Of a DNA stretch of 64,000 nt, positions 1 through 9,100 are shown piece by piece. This DNA comes from Paenibacillus sp. PL91. GTDB taxonomy: Bacteria > Bacillota > Bacilli > Paenibacillales > Paenibacillaceae. The translations under genes were made by a program, and so were the position numbers. The stretch spans positions 166,642 to 230,641 of the forward strand of contig NZ_JABBYG020000011.1 of the NCBI RefSeq assembly GCF_012935325.2, read 5' to 3'. The notes under the pieces are model-generated. The model made no database searches. It saw only the letters and a list, made by a program, of their open reading frames with translations, and had not been told where the DNA came from. The stretch's first letter is position 1. Every line of letters begins with the position of its first letter.

Positions 1-561
1 CTAAAAAAAATTAAAGAAAAGAGCATTAGATATCCAGATTTAAGAAGACATCAAGATGAAATATTTATTATGAGGTATATGAATTACGCTGAAAAAGTTG
101 TATTTCTTAATAAAGCATTATATACATACTATATCAATGATATAAATCTAATATGGAATAAATTTCCTGAAAATTACAGCGAAATTATTAATAAAGTAGA
201 TAGTTATAGGCGCGATATGATTCTTAATTGGAATATAAATAATAAAAACATAATAAAGAGAATAAATGAATCTTATGTTTTAGGTTCAGTAAAAGCATTA
301 GAATTGGTTTATAATGAAAAGTTTAAGTTCAATCTTCGTATGAGATTTAATTGGTTAATGAAAATTGTTTCAGATCAGAATTTAAAGAGTAATTTTGCAA
401 ATGCAGAGATGGATACATATCTTTATCAAAGAACTATTGTCAAATTGGTAAATGGTAAACACTATAAAAGTGTGTTTTTACTTTTAGGGCTTAAAGTTTT
501 TGTTAATAAAAATTTCACTCAACTTTTTGTGCAATTAAAGAAAATAAATAATAAAAAGTAG
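1..561 (+). CDS. Glycosyltransferase family 2, C-terminal part (5' end outside window)
   Basis: The frame is open from the first base, so the start lies outside the window; only the last 186 codons are seen. The visible part begins with RYPDLRRHQDEIFIMRY and continues to NKALYTYY. A DE-containing motif followed by a hydrophobic stretch and a tyrosine-rich strand is typical of the end of the GT-A fold in family 2 enzymes that build surface polysaccharides, where the acidic pair holds the catalytic base. The remaining basic, aromatic C-terminal tail has no motif I recognise. It is very AT-rich, like the flippase and dehydrogenase genes after it, and is probably part of the same exopolysaccharide or capsule cluster. 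The sugar donor and acceptor cannot be told from this fragment. Confidence 0.75.
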   Translation, partial: LKKIKEKSIRYPDLRRHQDEIFIMRYMNYAEKVVFLNKALYTYYINDINLIWNKFPENYSEIINKVDSYRRDMILNWNINNKNIIKRINESYVLGSVKALELVYNEKFKFNLRMRFNWLMKIVSDQNLKSNFANAEMDTYLYQRTIVKLVNGKHYKSVFLLLGLKVFVNKNFTQLFVQLKKINNKK

Positions 562-948
562 AATAAATAATAATATTCTATTAAGTTACTATTTAATTAA
601 ATTTTGTTATAAAAATAAGTTGAAAGTTCTCGTAAGCTTAATCATAAAGAATAAATCACATAAAAAGAAATCGACTTATTGCATGAATAAATAGTAACAG
701 TTCTGAATAGCATGCCTTATTGCTTGTAGAATAGAAATAACTATCACAAAGTTATTATGAATAAGTATAGATAATTAGCCTGTATGCTTAAAACTGATAG
801 TTAGTTGGAGAAAAATTCGTATTTCGAGGTTTGTCGCATGTTTATCATAGATTTGTTTTTCATTTTTTAAGAAGCCTATTTAAATTATTGATTGCTATAA
901 TAGTCAAAAAAAGTGATAGTCAGCACGGAAAGAGATGAGTATCTGAAA
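562..948. other. AT-rich intergenic region, no gene seen
   Basis: No convincing gene or terminator hairpin was found in this very AT-rich stretch. A TATAAT hexamer at 896-901 could be a -10 box for the flippase gene, but there is no good -35 box at the right distance. Confidence 0.4.
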
Positions 949-2265
949 ATGAGTAAGTTTAACAAAGCAATAATTATAATATCAGGGAAATTTATGAAGA
1001 ATACCGGATGGCTGTTATTTGAGCAGATATTTCGAATGATATTATCATTGATAGTTACAGCGCTAATGGCAAGGTATCTAGGTATTCATAATTTTGGGTT
1101 AATAAGTTATGGTGCAGCTTATGTGGCGATATTTACAGTGATTTGCAAATTAGGTATGGACAGCATTTTGGTAAATGAAATAATAAATAAAAGAGAAGAT
1201 ACTGGGCAGATGCTTGGCACAACAATTATACTTCGTCTAGTCGCATCACTGCTTTCAATTGTAGTAATATTTGTAATTATGGCTTTTTTAAATCCCAATA
1301 ATAATACGTTGCAGATAGTTGTATTTATACAATCGATTTCTCTATTATTTATTTCATTTGATATTGTTGCATATTGGTTTCAATCAAATTTACAGTCTAA
1401 ATATGCTGTTATATCAAAGATTGTCGCATATGTACTTATTGCAGTTTGGAGAGTTGTACTTATTTATTTTAAAGCATCTGTAACATATTTTGCTTTTGCT
1501 ACTATACTTGAAGCTATTGTAGTTAGTGTTTTACTAATTACTTTTTACTATAAATTTAAAGGACAAAAGCTCAGATTTTCTTTTTTAACTGCTAAGATGC
1601 TGATATCACGAAGTTATCATTTATTAATAGCTAATTTAATAGCTACTATTTATACTCAAATGGACAAAATTATGCTAGGTCAATTGGCAAGTGAGTCAAC
1701 TGTTGGGATCTATACAGCGGCTATGACTATTTCTTCATTGTGGATGTTTATACCTAATGCTCTAATTGAATCCGCAAGACCTCTAATATTGACCGCAAAG
1801 ATAAATGATAATAAAGCTTATATTAAGCGATATAAACAACTTAATTGCTCGATTATATGGATTGGCATATTAGCATCTGTATTTATATACTTGTTTTCTA
1901 AGTCTATAATATTTCTTGTATTTGGGGAACAATTTGCAGACGCTGTTGTGGTGTTAGCAGTTTTAATTTGGTCGAGGACATTTTCGTTGCTTGGAAGTGT
2001 TAGATCAATTTGGTTAATATCTGAAAATCTCAAACAATATCACATATACTTTATTGGTATTGGTGCAATTCTAAATGTAATACTAAACTTAACATTGATA
2101 CCTCGTTATGGTGCAATAGGGGCAGCTATAGCTGCTATTATTGCTGAGGTAGTATCTTCTACATTGGCGTTGTTATTGTTCAAGCAAACTAGGCCACTTT
2201 TCAAATTAATAGTCGATTCGTTTTTGTTTAAAGGTGTTATCGGTTATTCTGCAAAGAAGGCATAA
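949..2265 (+). CDS. Wzx-type polysaccharide flippase (MATE/MOP superfamily)
   Basis: An integral membrane protein of about 438 residues with roughly 12 to 14 hydrophobic segments. The N-terminal pattern NTGWLLFEQIFRM followed by ALMARYLG and FGLISYG is characteristic of polysaccharide flippases (PST/Wzx family), which move undecaprenyl-linked repeat units across the membrane before polymerisation. The start is uncertain: GTG 913, ATG 949 and ATG 994 are all in frame. I chose 949 because family members usually have a short cytoplasmic lead before the NTGWLLFE motif; 994 has a weak AGGG in front. It sits between a glycosyltransferase and UDP-glucose dehydrogenase and is equally AT-rich. Membership of the superfamily is well supported; the substrate is unknown. 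Confidence 0.85.
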   Translation: MSKFNKAIIIISGKFMKNTGWLLFEQIFRMILSLIVTALMARYLGIHNFGLISYGAAYVAIFTVICKLGMDSILVNEIINKREDTGQMLGTTIILRLVASLLSIVVIFVIMAFLNPNNNTLQIVVFIQSISLLFISFDIVAYWFQSNLQSKYAVISKIVAYVLIAVWRVVLIYFKASVTYFAFATILEAIVVSVLLITFYYKFKGQKLRFSFLTAKMLISRSYHLLIANLIATIYTQMDKIMLGQLASESTVGIYTAAMTISSLWMFIPNALIESARPLILTAKINDNKAYIKRYKQLNCSIIWIGILASVFIYLFSKSIIFLVFGEQFADAVVVLAVLIWSRTFSLLGSVRSIWLISENLKQYHIYFIGIGAILNVILNLTLIPRYGAIGAAIAAIIAEVVSSTLALLLFKQTRPLFKLIVDSFLFKGVIGYSAKKA

Positions 2266-2482
2266 GGGAATAATGCTAATTTGAATAAGTTGAGTTCCTT
2301 TAAAGGCTGTGCGGGATAAGATTCAAGTTATTGACGTTAATATATTATTTCAGTAATAAGTCATTATTTTTCAGTATAAATAATTGAACTAAGCTTTATT
2401 AGTTTACTTCCTATTTAATTTGATGCAAATTATTTGGTGAGACAGGATTACAAAACATAATTCTAAAGAAGGGGGAATATTT

Positions 2483-3649
2483 ATGAAGATTGCAATTGTG
2501 GGAACTGGTTATGTTGGGATGTCAAATGCTGTATTATTATCCCAAGAAAACGAAGTAATCGCTCTTGACATAATTCAAGAAAAAGTTGATATGATCAATA
2601 GAAAAGAATCGCCTATTGTGGATAATGATATTGAAATATTCTTAAAGACAAAGGAATTAAATCTTTTAGCTACAACAGATAAATATAAAGCTTATAAAGA
2701 CTCAGATTTCGTCATTATCGCTACTCCAACAGACTATGATCCTGAAAAAAACTATTTTAATACACGTACTGTAGAAAGTGTTATTGCAACGGTTAAAGAG
2801 ATCAACCCAGATGCAGTAATGATAATAAAATCAACTGTTCCAGTGGGTTTTACTGATATGATTAAAGAAAAATTTGAAACCAATAACATAATATTTTCAC
2901 CAGAGTTCTTAAGAGAAGGAAAAGCGCTATATGATAATTTGTATCCATCAAGAATTATAATTGGAGAAAAGTCGGAGAGAGCAGAAAGATTCGCAACATT
3001 GTTAATAGAGGGAGCAATTAAAGAGGATATTCCTGTCCTGTTTACTGATTCAACAGAAGCAGAGGCCGTAAAGTTATTTTCAAATACATATTTAGCCCTT
3101 AGAGTAGCTTATTTTAATGAACTAGATACTTATGCAGAAGTGAGGGGGTTAAATACTAAAGCGATCATAGAAGGAGTAGGGCTTGATCCAAGAATAGGTA
3201 CCCAATATAACAATCCTTCTTTTGGCTATGGTGGATATTGCCTCCCTAAAGATACAAAGCAATTACGAGCAAATTATGCAGATGTACCAAATAACATAAT
3301 AGGTGCTATCGTTGATGCAAATAGAACAAGAAAAGATCATATTGCTAGCAAAATAATAGAAATGAATCCAATGATTGTAGGGATATATAGATTAACAATG
3401 AAAACTGACTCTGATAATTATAGAGCCTCTTCGATACAAGGAATAATGAAGAGAATAAAGGCTAAAGGAATAGAAGTAATAATTTATGAGCCAGTATTAA
3501 AAGAACTTTCTTTTTATAACTCCAGGGTTATTAAAGATTTAGATGAATTTAAATATCTATCAGATGTTATTGTAACAAATAGAATTTCAAATGAGCTATT
3601 AGATGTTAAAGAGAAAGTTTATACAAGAGACTTATATAATAGAGACTAA
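2483..3649 (+). CDS. ugd: UDP-glucose 6-dehydrogenase
   Basis: It oxidises UDP-glucose twice with NAD+ to UDP-glucuronate, a precursor for acidic surface polysaccharides. The 388-residue length equals that of the short bacterial Ugd form. The N-terminus has the Rossmann motif VGTGYVGM; the middle has the substrate-loop motifs KSTVPVGFT and SPEFLREGKAL; the catalytic cysteine is in FGYGGYCLPKDT near residue 252. A related UDP-N-acetyl-mannosamine dehydrogenase is less likely given the length and the SPEFLREG motif. The start is fixed by GAAGGGGG a few bases upstream. It is the last gene of the AT-rich polysaccharide block; a 217-base gap to the flippase suggests that it may have its own promoter. 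Confidence 0.93.
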   Translation: MKIAIVGTGYVGMSNAVLLSQENEVIALDIIQEKVDMINRKESPIVDNDIEIFLKTKELNLLATTDKYKAYKDSDFVIIATPTDYDPEKNYFNTRTVESVIATVKEINPDAVMIIKSTVPVGFTDMIKEKFETNNIIFSPEFLREGKALYDNLYPSRIIIGEKSERAERFATLLIEGAIKEDIPVLFTDSTEAEAVKLFSNTYLALRVAYFNELDTYAEVRGLNTKAIIEGVGLDPRIGTQYNNPSFGYGGYCLPKDTKQLRANYADVPNNIIGAIVDANRTRKDHIASKIIEMNPMIVGIYRLTMKTDSDNYRASSIQGIMKRIKAKGIEVIIYEPVLKELSFYNSRVIKDLDEFKYLSDVIVTNRISNELLDVKEKVYTRDLYNRD

Positions 3650-3882
3650 TTATTTTATATTAGCAAGTTGTTCTTTGGTTAATACTAGGTATGGTTAGTC
3701 GGGATACAAGAATCATTTATATTAAATTTAGTGAACAATAATAGAAAGCGATGAATCCCGAACAGTGTAATCAAAGTTCATAGAATGGTACAAATAACTT
3801 AATTGCATAATAAGTTAATGTATTCTATACATCCTCCCACATTTTTGTTAACATACCATTAAACAACACACCTACATAAACC

Positions 3883-3975
3883 GTACGATAAAGGCAAAAC
3901 CATTGAAAAGTGGCGACGCAAAGCTAAAGGGGCTTATCTGAAACCAGACTGCCAGCCAGCTACCGAATATCGTGC
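3883..3975 (+). promoter_or_regulatory. c-di-GMP-I (GEMM) riboswitch
   Basis: The sequence matches the class I cyclic-di-GMP aptamer. P1 is formed by 3883-3890 with 3968-3975 (eight pairs, one G-U). P2 is CCATT/AGTGG (3900-3904 with 3909-3913), closed by a GAAA tetraloop that normally docks into a receptor in P3. The conserved GGCAAA is at 3893-3898 and the hallmark GACGCAAAGC just after P2. The 3' side has GCCAGCCAGCTACCGA, equivalent to the conserved GGTAGC..GGTTACCGA region. Immediately after P1, CCTCC (3975-3979) is complementary to the GGAGG ribosome-binding site (4003-4007) of the next ORF, which suggests translational control. A weak promoter may lie at 3803-3831 (TTGCAT, 17 bases, TATACA). 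Confidence 0.9.
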
Positions 3976-4015
3976 CTCCCGTCGAGGTTTATGTGGAAAA
4001 ATGGAGGTTATTCAT

Positions 4016-4174
4016 ATGATCATACGCGCAAATATTGTACGTGAATGGCATCAGCTTTGTATGTTGTTCCATGAAATGTTGTGGGAAGAGTGCTTGGATG
4101 AAGAGAAGCGCATGGAGCTCTATTTAAAAATGGTTTATCATAAGAATAAACTTGCCGCTGTTACTCTCTCATAA
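4016..4174 (+). CDS. 52-residue protein of unknown function under the c-di-GMP riboswitch
   Basis: ATG 4016 is preceded by a perfect GGAGG (4003-4007) with an eight-base spacer. The product is acidic to neutral, probably helical, and rich in Met, Trp, Cys, Glu and Leu (for example REWHQLCMLFHEMLWEE), ending AAVTLS. I recognise no family. It could be a small functional protein or a leader peptide. Its start is the only one directly placed to be controlled by the riboswitch. Its stop codon overlaps a nine-base stretch (4173-4181) that can pair with the 3' arm of the terminator before the next gene, so its translation might affect termination. Codon use and RBS support real translation. Confidence 0.6.
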   Translation: MIIRANIVREWHQLCMLFHEMLWEECLDEEKRMELYLKMVYHKNKLAAVTLS

Positions 4175-4220
4175 ACAAGCTCATGGATTACAATTTGTTG
4201 GTCTGAAAAAGCGATATCCC

Positions 4221-4262
4221 AAGCTGGCGCCCTGTCTATATGAAGCGTCAGCTTGTTTTTTT
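4221..4262 (+). terminator. Intrinsic terminator / possible attenuator
   Basis: A ten-pair stem (4221-4230 with 4245-4254, one G-U) is followed by a T-run at 4256-4262, only 24 bases before the next gene's start. AAACAAGCT at 4173-4181 is fully complementary to AGCTTGTTT at 4250-4258 and could form a competing anti-terminator, so this may regulate read-through rather than simply end the short transcript. Confidence 0.8.
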
Positions 4263-4285
4263 GAAAATATGACAAGGAGAATCAT

Positions 4286-5044
4286 ATGGGGTCATTGCTC
4301 ATACAGCGCCCGTATGAAACCAAAACGATGAAAATAACAAATAAAACGCTTTTTATAATTGCAGGTGCAATCGTCGTTATCGGAATTGTGATTTATGGCG
4401 GTATGAGTCTATTTTCGAAGCTGAATCAGGTGGAAGAGTTAAATGAACGTATAGAGGAAACGGCTCAGATGGATGGGGGACAGGTTACTGCTGAGAGCTC
4501 AGAGAAGCCTGACGATCAGCCGGAGCAGACGCCGGCAGCTGAGCCAGCTCAGACAGAGGTGGCAGTTCCAACGCCTCAGACAGAGGAAGACCTTCTGCCT
4601 AGCCCAACTTCAGCTTTGACACCTGAACCCACGTCTGATAACTTAGATGTAGGCCAGAAGTCAGGGGATGGATCTAGCAATTCGGAAGAAAAGTCCCGAA
4701 AGAAGAAAGAGATTGATGCCTCGGTTACAGCCAAGCTCGGGAAGCTGAAGTCTTCGTGCCAAGCAAGCAGTAATAGCCTGGTTCGTCAGATCGCACAAGA
4801 GCTTAGCAGTGATGAAGATGCAACGCTTGCGACTATTCAGAGCAAATATCTGAATAAGGTTTTTTCTGCTGAGGCCGACTGTGATGCGAAGTTCAATCTA
4901 TTAATTAGCAATGCCAAGAGCGAGTATAAGGCGGCAGATCTAGGCGATCAGCCCTTTCCTGATTGGAGCTCGCAATATGAGAGTGCTAAGGCTTCGGCCA
5001 GAGCCGATGCGCTTGCCATTATTGCCAACTCGCTCAACAAGTAA
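4286..5044 (+). CDS. Membrane-anchored protein with two-cysteine extracellular helical domain
   Basis: A 252-residue protein of unknown function, started by AAGGAG twelve bases before ATG 4286. Residues about 20-42 form one transmembrane helix (TLFIIAGAIVVIGIVIYGG), then a short heptad-like segment (LNQVEELNERIEE), a Pro/Glu/Thr-rich linker (about 60-135), a basic patch (KSRKKKE) and a C-terminal helical domain of about 105 residues with two cysteines 39 residues apart (KSSC and EADC). The same domain plan recurs at the end of the next gene's product, suggesting related partners. The likely topology is an inner anchor with the domain outside. The two genes are 24 bases apart and probably form an operon behind the c-di-GMP riboswitch leader. 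No enzymatic motif is seen. Confidence 0.75.
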   Translation: MGSLLIQRPYETKTMKITNKTLFIIAGAIVVIGIVIYGGMSLFSKLNQVEELNERIEETAQMDGGQVTAESSEKPDDQPEQTPAAEPAQTEVAVPTPQTEEDLLPSPTSALTPEPTSDNLDVGQKSGDGSSNSEEKSRKKKEIDASVTAKLGKLKSSCQASSNSLVRQIAQELSSDEDATLATIQSKYLNKVFSAEADCDAKFNLLISNAKSEYKAADLGDQPFPDWSSQYESAKASARADALAIIANSLNK

Positions 5045-5068
5045 GCTCTATCATTCTGAGGAGGCTCT

Positions 5069-6049
5069 ATGAAAAAGTCACGTGCATTATCTATCTTTCT
5101 AGTCGTTACGATGCTTTCATCTTTACTTGCTACTGTCGCATCGGGGGCAACGCAGACAATTAAGGCAACGACGCAGCCGATTAAACTGCAATTTGATGGT
5201 CAATCGCTTCAACTGCCCGACGGGCAATATTCGTTTGTTTATCAAGGTCGTACATATGTGCCGATTCGTTACATTTCCTATGCGCTGCAAAAAACGGTGA
5301 ACTGGGATGGGACGAAGGCTGCAATCACCGAGCCAACGGAGAAGGAGCTTGCTGCGCTGAAGAAGCAATTGCAAGCAGGCGCATCAAGCAGCCAAAAGCC
5401 GCAAGCAAGCATTGAAATTACGATTAAGCCTGTAAAGGCATCGCTGGTATTCGATGGGAAGACTTCTGCTTTGCCGGCTGGCCAATCGCTCTACGGTTTT
5501 AAAGGCTCTATCTACGCGCCTCTTCGCTTCCTATCAGAGTCGGTAGGTACGCAGATCAACTTTGACCCGGTCACTAAGATGGTTAGCGGAGAATCCGCTG
5601 CTTATCGGTCTGAGCAGGGAGCCGGTGTTGTTCTTCCAGGGACTGGCGGTGCTGGTGAAACCGGTAATGCTGGAACTGGTGGTGCAGGCACAGGTGCTGG
5701 TGGCACTGGTGGAACTGGCGGCGCGGGTGGAGGTGCGGTTAAACCGACATTTGAGCAAATTACAGCAGATACCGAAAAGAGGCTTGCTGCGCTGCAGGAA
5801 AGCTGTGAGGCGACTCTATGGGATATTGCTTCGGAGTACCTTTCAGCAAAAGATGAGAACAAAGCTAGTATAAAGGCAAGAGGGCTTCAGGAGCTTGATA
5901 ATTGCTCTGCAAGCTTTGAGACGATTATGTCGGACACATCGTCTCAGTTGACCGCTAACGGATATAGCACGGCCGTTATTGCTACTTATCGAGAAACCTT
6001 TAACAAGGAGCTTGAAGCTGGAAGAAAAATTGCGGATAGCTTGGCATAA
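5069..6049 (+). CDS. Secreted stalk-domain protein (copper amine oxidase N-like repeats) with two-cysteine domain
   Basis: A 326-residue exported protein. Residues 1-27 are a signal peptide. Two copies of the copper-amine-oxidase N-terminal-like (stalk) domain follow, at about 32-90 and 112-170, each with the pattern F-DG...LP.GQ..F.Y.G..Y.P.R..S (YVPIRYISYAL; YAPLRFLSES). Despite the domain name, this is a wall or surface module, not an enzyme. A Gly/Thr-rich linker (about 185-228) leads to a helical C-terminal domain with cysteines in QESC and LDNC, 32 residues apart, resembling that of the preceding gene. The RBS is GAGGAGG. It probably works with its neighbour at the cell surface; the precise role is unknown. 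Confidence 0.8.
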   Translation: MKKSRALSIFLVVTMLSSLLATVASGATQTIKATTQPIKLQFDGQSLQLPDGQYSFVYQGRTYVPIRYISYALQKTVNWDGTKAAITEPTEKELAALKKQLQAGASSSQKPQASIEITIKPVKASLVFDGKTSALPAGQSLYGFKGSIYAPLRFLSESVGTQINFDPVTKMVSGESAAYRSEQGAGVVLPGTGGAGETGNAGTGGAGTGAGGTGGTGGAGGGAVKPTFEQITADTEKRLAALQESCEATLWDIASEYLSAKDENKASIKARGLQELDNCSASFETIMSDTSSQLTANGYSTAVIATYRETFNKELEAGRKIADSLA

Positions 6050-6068
6050 TCGTTACTCTCATAAATAA

Positions 6069-6115
6069 AAAAGGGGCAGTAGTGAAGTCGTATTGACTTC
6101 TCTACTGCCCCTTTT
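6069..6115. terminator. Bidirectional terminator between convergent genes
   Basis: A perfect or near-perfect 21-base stem, 6069-6089 (AAAAGGGGCAGT...) with 6095-6115, flanked by A-run and T-run, ends both the stalk-protein operon and the SLH gene. Confidence 0.92.
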
Positions 6116-6122
6116 GCATGTG

Positions 6123-9100
6123 CTATTGACCGGTATAGATGCGGTAAATAAGTGCTGCTGCCTCTGCTTTGGTCGTGGTTTGCTTCGGCTTGTAAGTGCT
6201 GTCCTCGTAGCCTGTAATTAGCTTCTGCTGCTTAAGAAGCGCTACGCCGTCCTTTGCCCAATCGGCAATGGATGAAGCGTCCTTGAAGCCTTTGAGCTGT
6301 TCATTGCTTGTGCTTGATAATTTCTTGTTGTTGTAGGCTGTAAGAGCTCTTGAAAGGAGCGCAGCAATTTCCTGACGCGTAATTTCGGCTTTTGGCTCAA
6401 AGGTTGTTGCCGATTTGCCTTGAATTAAGCCTTGTGCATAAGCGGCTGCGATCTCATCGTAATACTCGTTGTCCTTCGCTACATCCTTGAACGGCAAGCT
6501 GAGGCCTGTGCCGTCTAGCCCGTAAGAGCGGATAAGCCATGCTGCGAATTGCTCGCGCGTCACTTTCTTACTTGGACCAAATTCAGCGGTCTGGTCAAGA
6601 ACGCCTTTGTTTAGCAGCGTATTGACGGCCGATGCCGCCCAGTGTGCTGCTGGGATATCCTTGAAGGATTGGCTCGCCTTCATGACCGTGTATTTACTGA
6701 AATGTCCGCGGTTTACGTTTACGGTTTTTGTAACCGGATCATATAGTCCGCCTACGGGTTCCCAAGTCAACGTTTTTTCGTTCAATAGGTAAACGGTGAG
6801 GCCAGCCAAATCTGCCTCGGAGTATTTGGTAGTATCGATATTAGATACATCGAACGATACAGGCATCGGCTTGTTGAATGCTTCTACCTTCTTGCCGCCT
6901 ACGGATGCATGGAATTCCATAACAGGTATGTTAGCCACTTGAGCTGCCGATGTTGGCGCAGTTACCGTCAGATTATGGACGACCTCCGCTGCGAGAGAGA
7001 TGGTCTGTCCGCCAGTAACGCTGCCAAATGTATCCGGCTCAACGGTAAAGGAGGTATTACCCATAGTAAGCTTTAAGCCTGCTAGACCGCTATCCTGCAC
7101 GGCTTGATAGATCTCTGAAGGCAGATCCGCTGCCAGCTTCGTGATATTCTCGCCTTGTTTTGGAATATTGATCGTAATGACTGGTTTAATGCTTGTTGCT
7201 TTGTCCGCTCCGACTGCTCCCGTAAGGTCCTTCATCGTGTCATCCAAAGCTTTCTTAGTCGTTTCCAGCTGTTGTCCGATTTGCTTCGTATCAAGCGTTG
7301 TCGTCAGAGCATTGCCTTCTACTTTAACATCCTTGCTATCAAGCGTTACGGTAGCTGCTTTCTCTACCGCTTTCTTGCTGAGCTCAACAAGCGAATCCTT
7401 GAGTGCTTCAATTTGAGCTGCATCTACGCTGCCTAGATTTTGCAAGACGGAAGCGGTGTCCTTGATGATTGATTTAGCAAGCTCGAGTGCTTTTGGCCCA
7501 TTCTCGACCTGCTCAAATGCGTATTTGGTGTTAGTAACCATCTGTGTGATGGTATTAGCTACCTTTGCTTTCTCTTCCGCTGTTTGCATAGATTCAAGCA
7601 GCTTGGAAGCAGAAGCAAGCGTGGCGGATACGTTCTGTACCGACTTCTCAGCTTCTTTGCCGTCCTTAACGTCTTTCATCGAGTCTAGAAGGCTGTTCAT
7701 GAGGTCTGACGCTTTATCTGCTTTCTCTTTGTCCGTCTTACCGTTCTCCAGCAGTTCCTGCAAGCCTTTGTCGGCATCGGCAGGCGTTGGAGCCGGTGTT
7801 GGGATAACTTCCGGATTAGTACCTGGATAAGTACCCGGTGGAGTTGTAGGCACAGGTGTCGGCGTTGGAGTAGGTGTTGTGCCTGGGTCTGTAACCTTTT
7901 CTCCTATTGTGCTTACCGTAATCGTTTTGTCTAGCGTATAGGTCTTGCCTTCAATTGTGATAGATCCGGTTACGGTATACACGCCGTCCTCTTCAACATA
8001 TACCCATGTAGGTAGGTAAGCAGCATCCGTGCTGTCTTGAACGATTACGCCGCTGCTGTTCTTAACGACAAGCTTTGCAGCATCTGGAAGAATAGATTTC
8101 GACCATTTGCTCCAACCATAGTGGAATATTGCTAACTCTGGCGTACTGTACTGCTGAATCTCATCGCCATTCTCATTAACGAGCCCAACCTTTATCCATC
8201 TTTGATTGACAGGGAGTTCTATTTTACCTGTATGGTCGAGGCCGAATACGTCAATCCCATTAAGAGCAGATGTTGTAATATTTGTTTGTGTACCGGCTTT
8301 CAGTTCATCCTTCGTAAAATGTACGTCATATTGGTATTGCTTCGAACCGTCAAAGCCGTTAATGGATATGGCTACGTTGCCCGGCGTTAGATTAACAAAA
8401 TTATCATCGTGGTGAACATAGGCTCTCAGCTTGGTCTGCTGATCCGAAATATAATCAACGGAGCTAATCGTAGCATCCCCAAGCACCTTCACACGAGCAA
8501 GGGAGCTTGAATCGGATGGAATATCAAGTGTATTCACATCTTGGTTCAGCACAACGCTTTCCAAATAAATCATGTTGCCTTCCAAGGTTCTTGCTACTAC
8601 GTTATAAGTGCCCTTTGTTGCATAGAAACGGTTCTCTTCTCCCTCGTTATCATCGATGAGATAAGGTAGGTAGTCAGCACCGGTAAGATCCTTGCGTGCA
8701 ATGGTTACTTCGTCCATTCGTTTAGTTAGCTTGACAGTAGATACCTGCTGAAGTGGCTGCCTCGCATCAAGCACAACATTATAGTCTTTGCCTGGCTCTG
8801 TCTTCAAGTTGCCTAGCATATAATAGCCGAATGGCGATCCGTTATTTGAGCTGTTCAAGTTGCCGCTCCGTACGAAATCAACGTTAACTACTGAGGGGGA
8901 AGGTACGATCAAATAGCTTACAGTCTCGTCTCCATAAATCGAATCCTGCTGCTTTTGAATCGTGTCGCCAGCCTGAATGGTAGAATACACGTAAGCATTC
9001 GTCATCGGGACTCCGCCAGCTACATTAACGTTACTGCTCGATTCAGGCTTATCAAGTCCGGAAACACGAATGATAGCTTGGGTTTCGGGGTCAATCGCCA

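Noticed and set aside
3699..3756. Inverted repeat TCGGGAT...ATCCCGA as a terminator of the polysaccharide operon
   Set aside because: Loop of more than 40 bases and no T-run after it.
5534..5873. Several overlapping frames across the Gly/Thr-rich linker of the stalk protein, on both strands
   Set aside because: The repetitive codons of the linker keep other frames open; none has an RBS or orderly protein.
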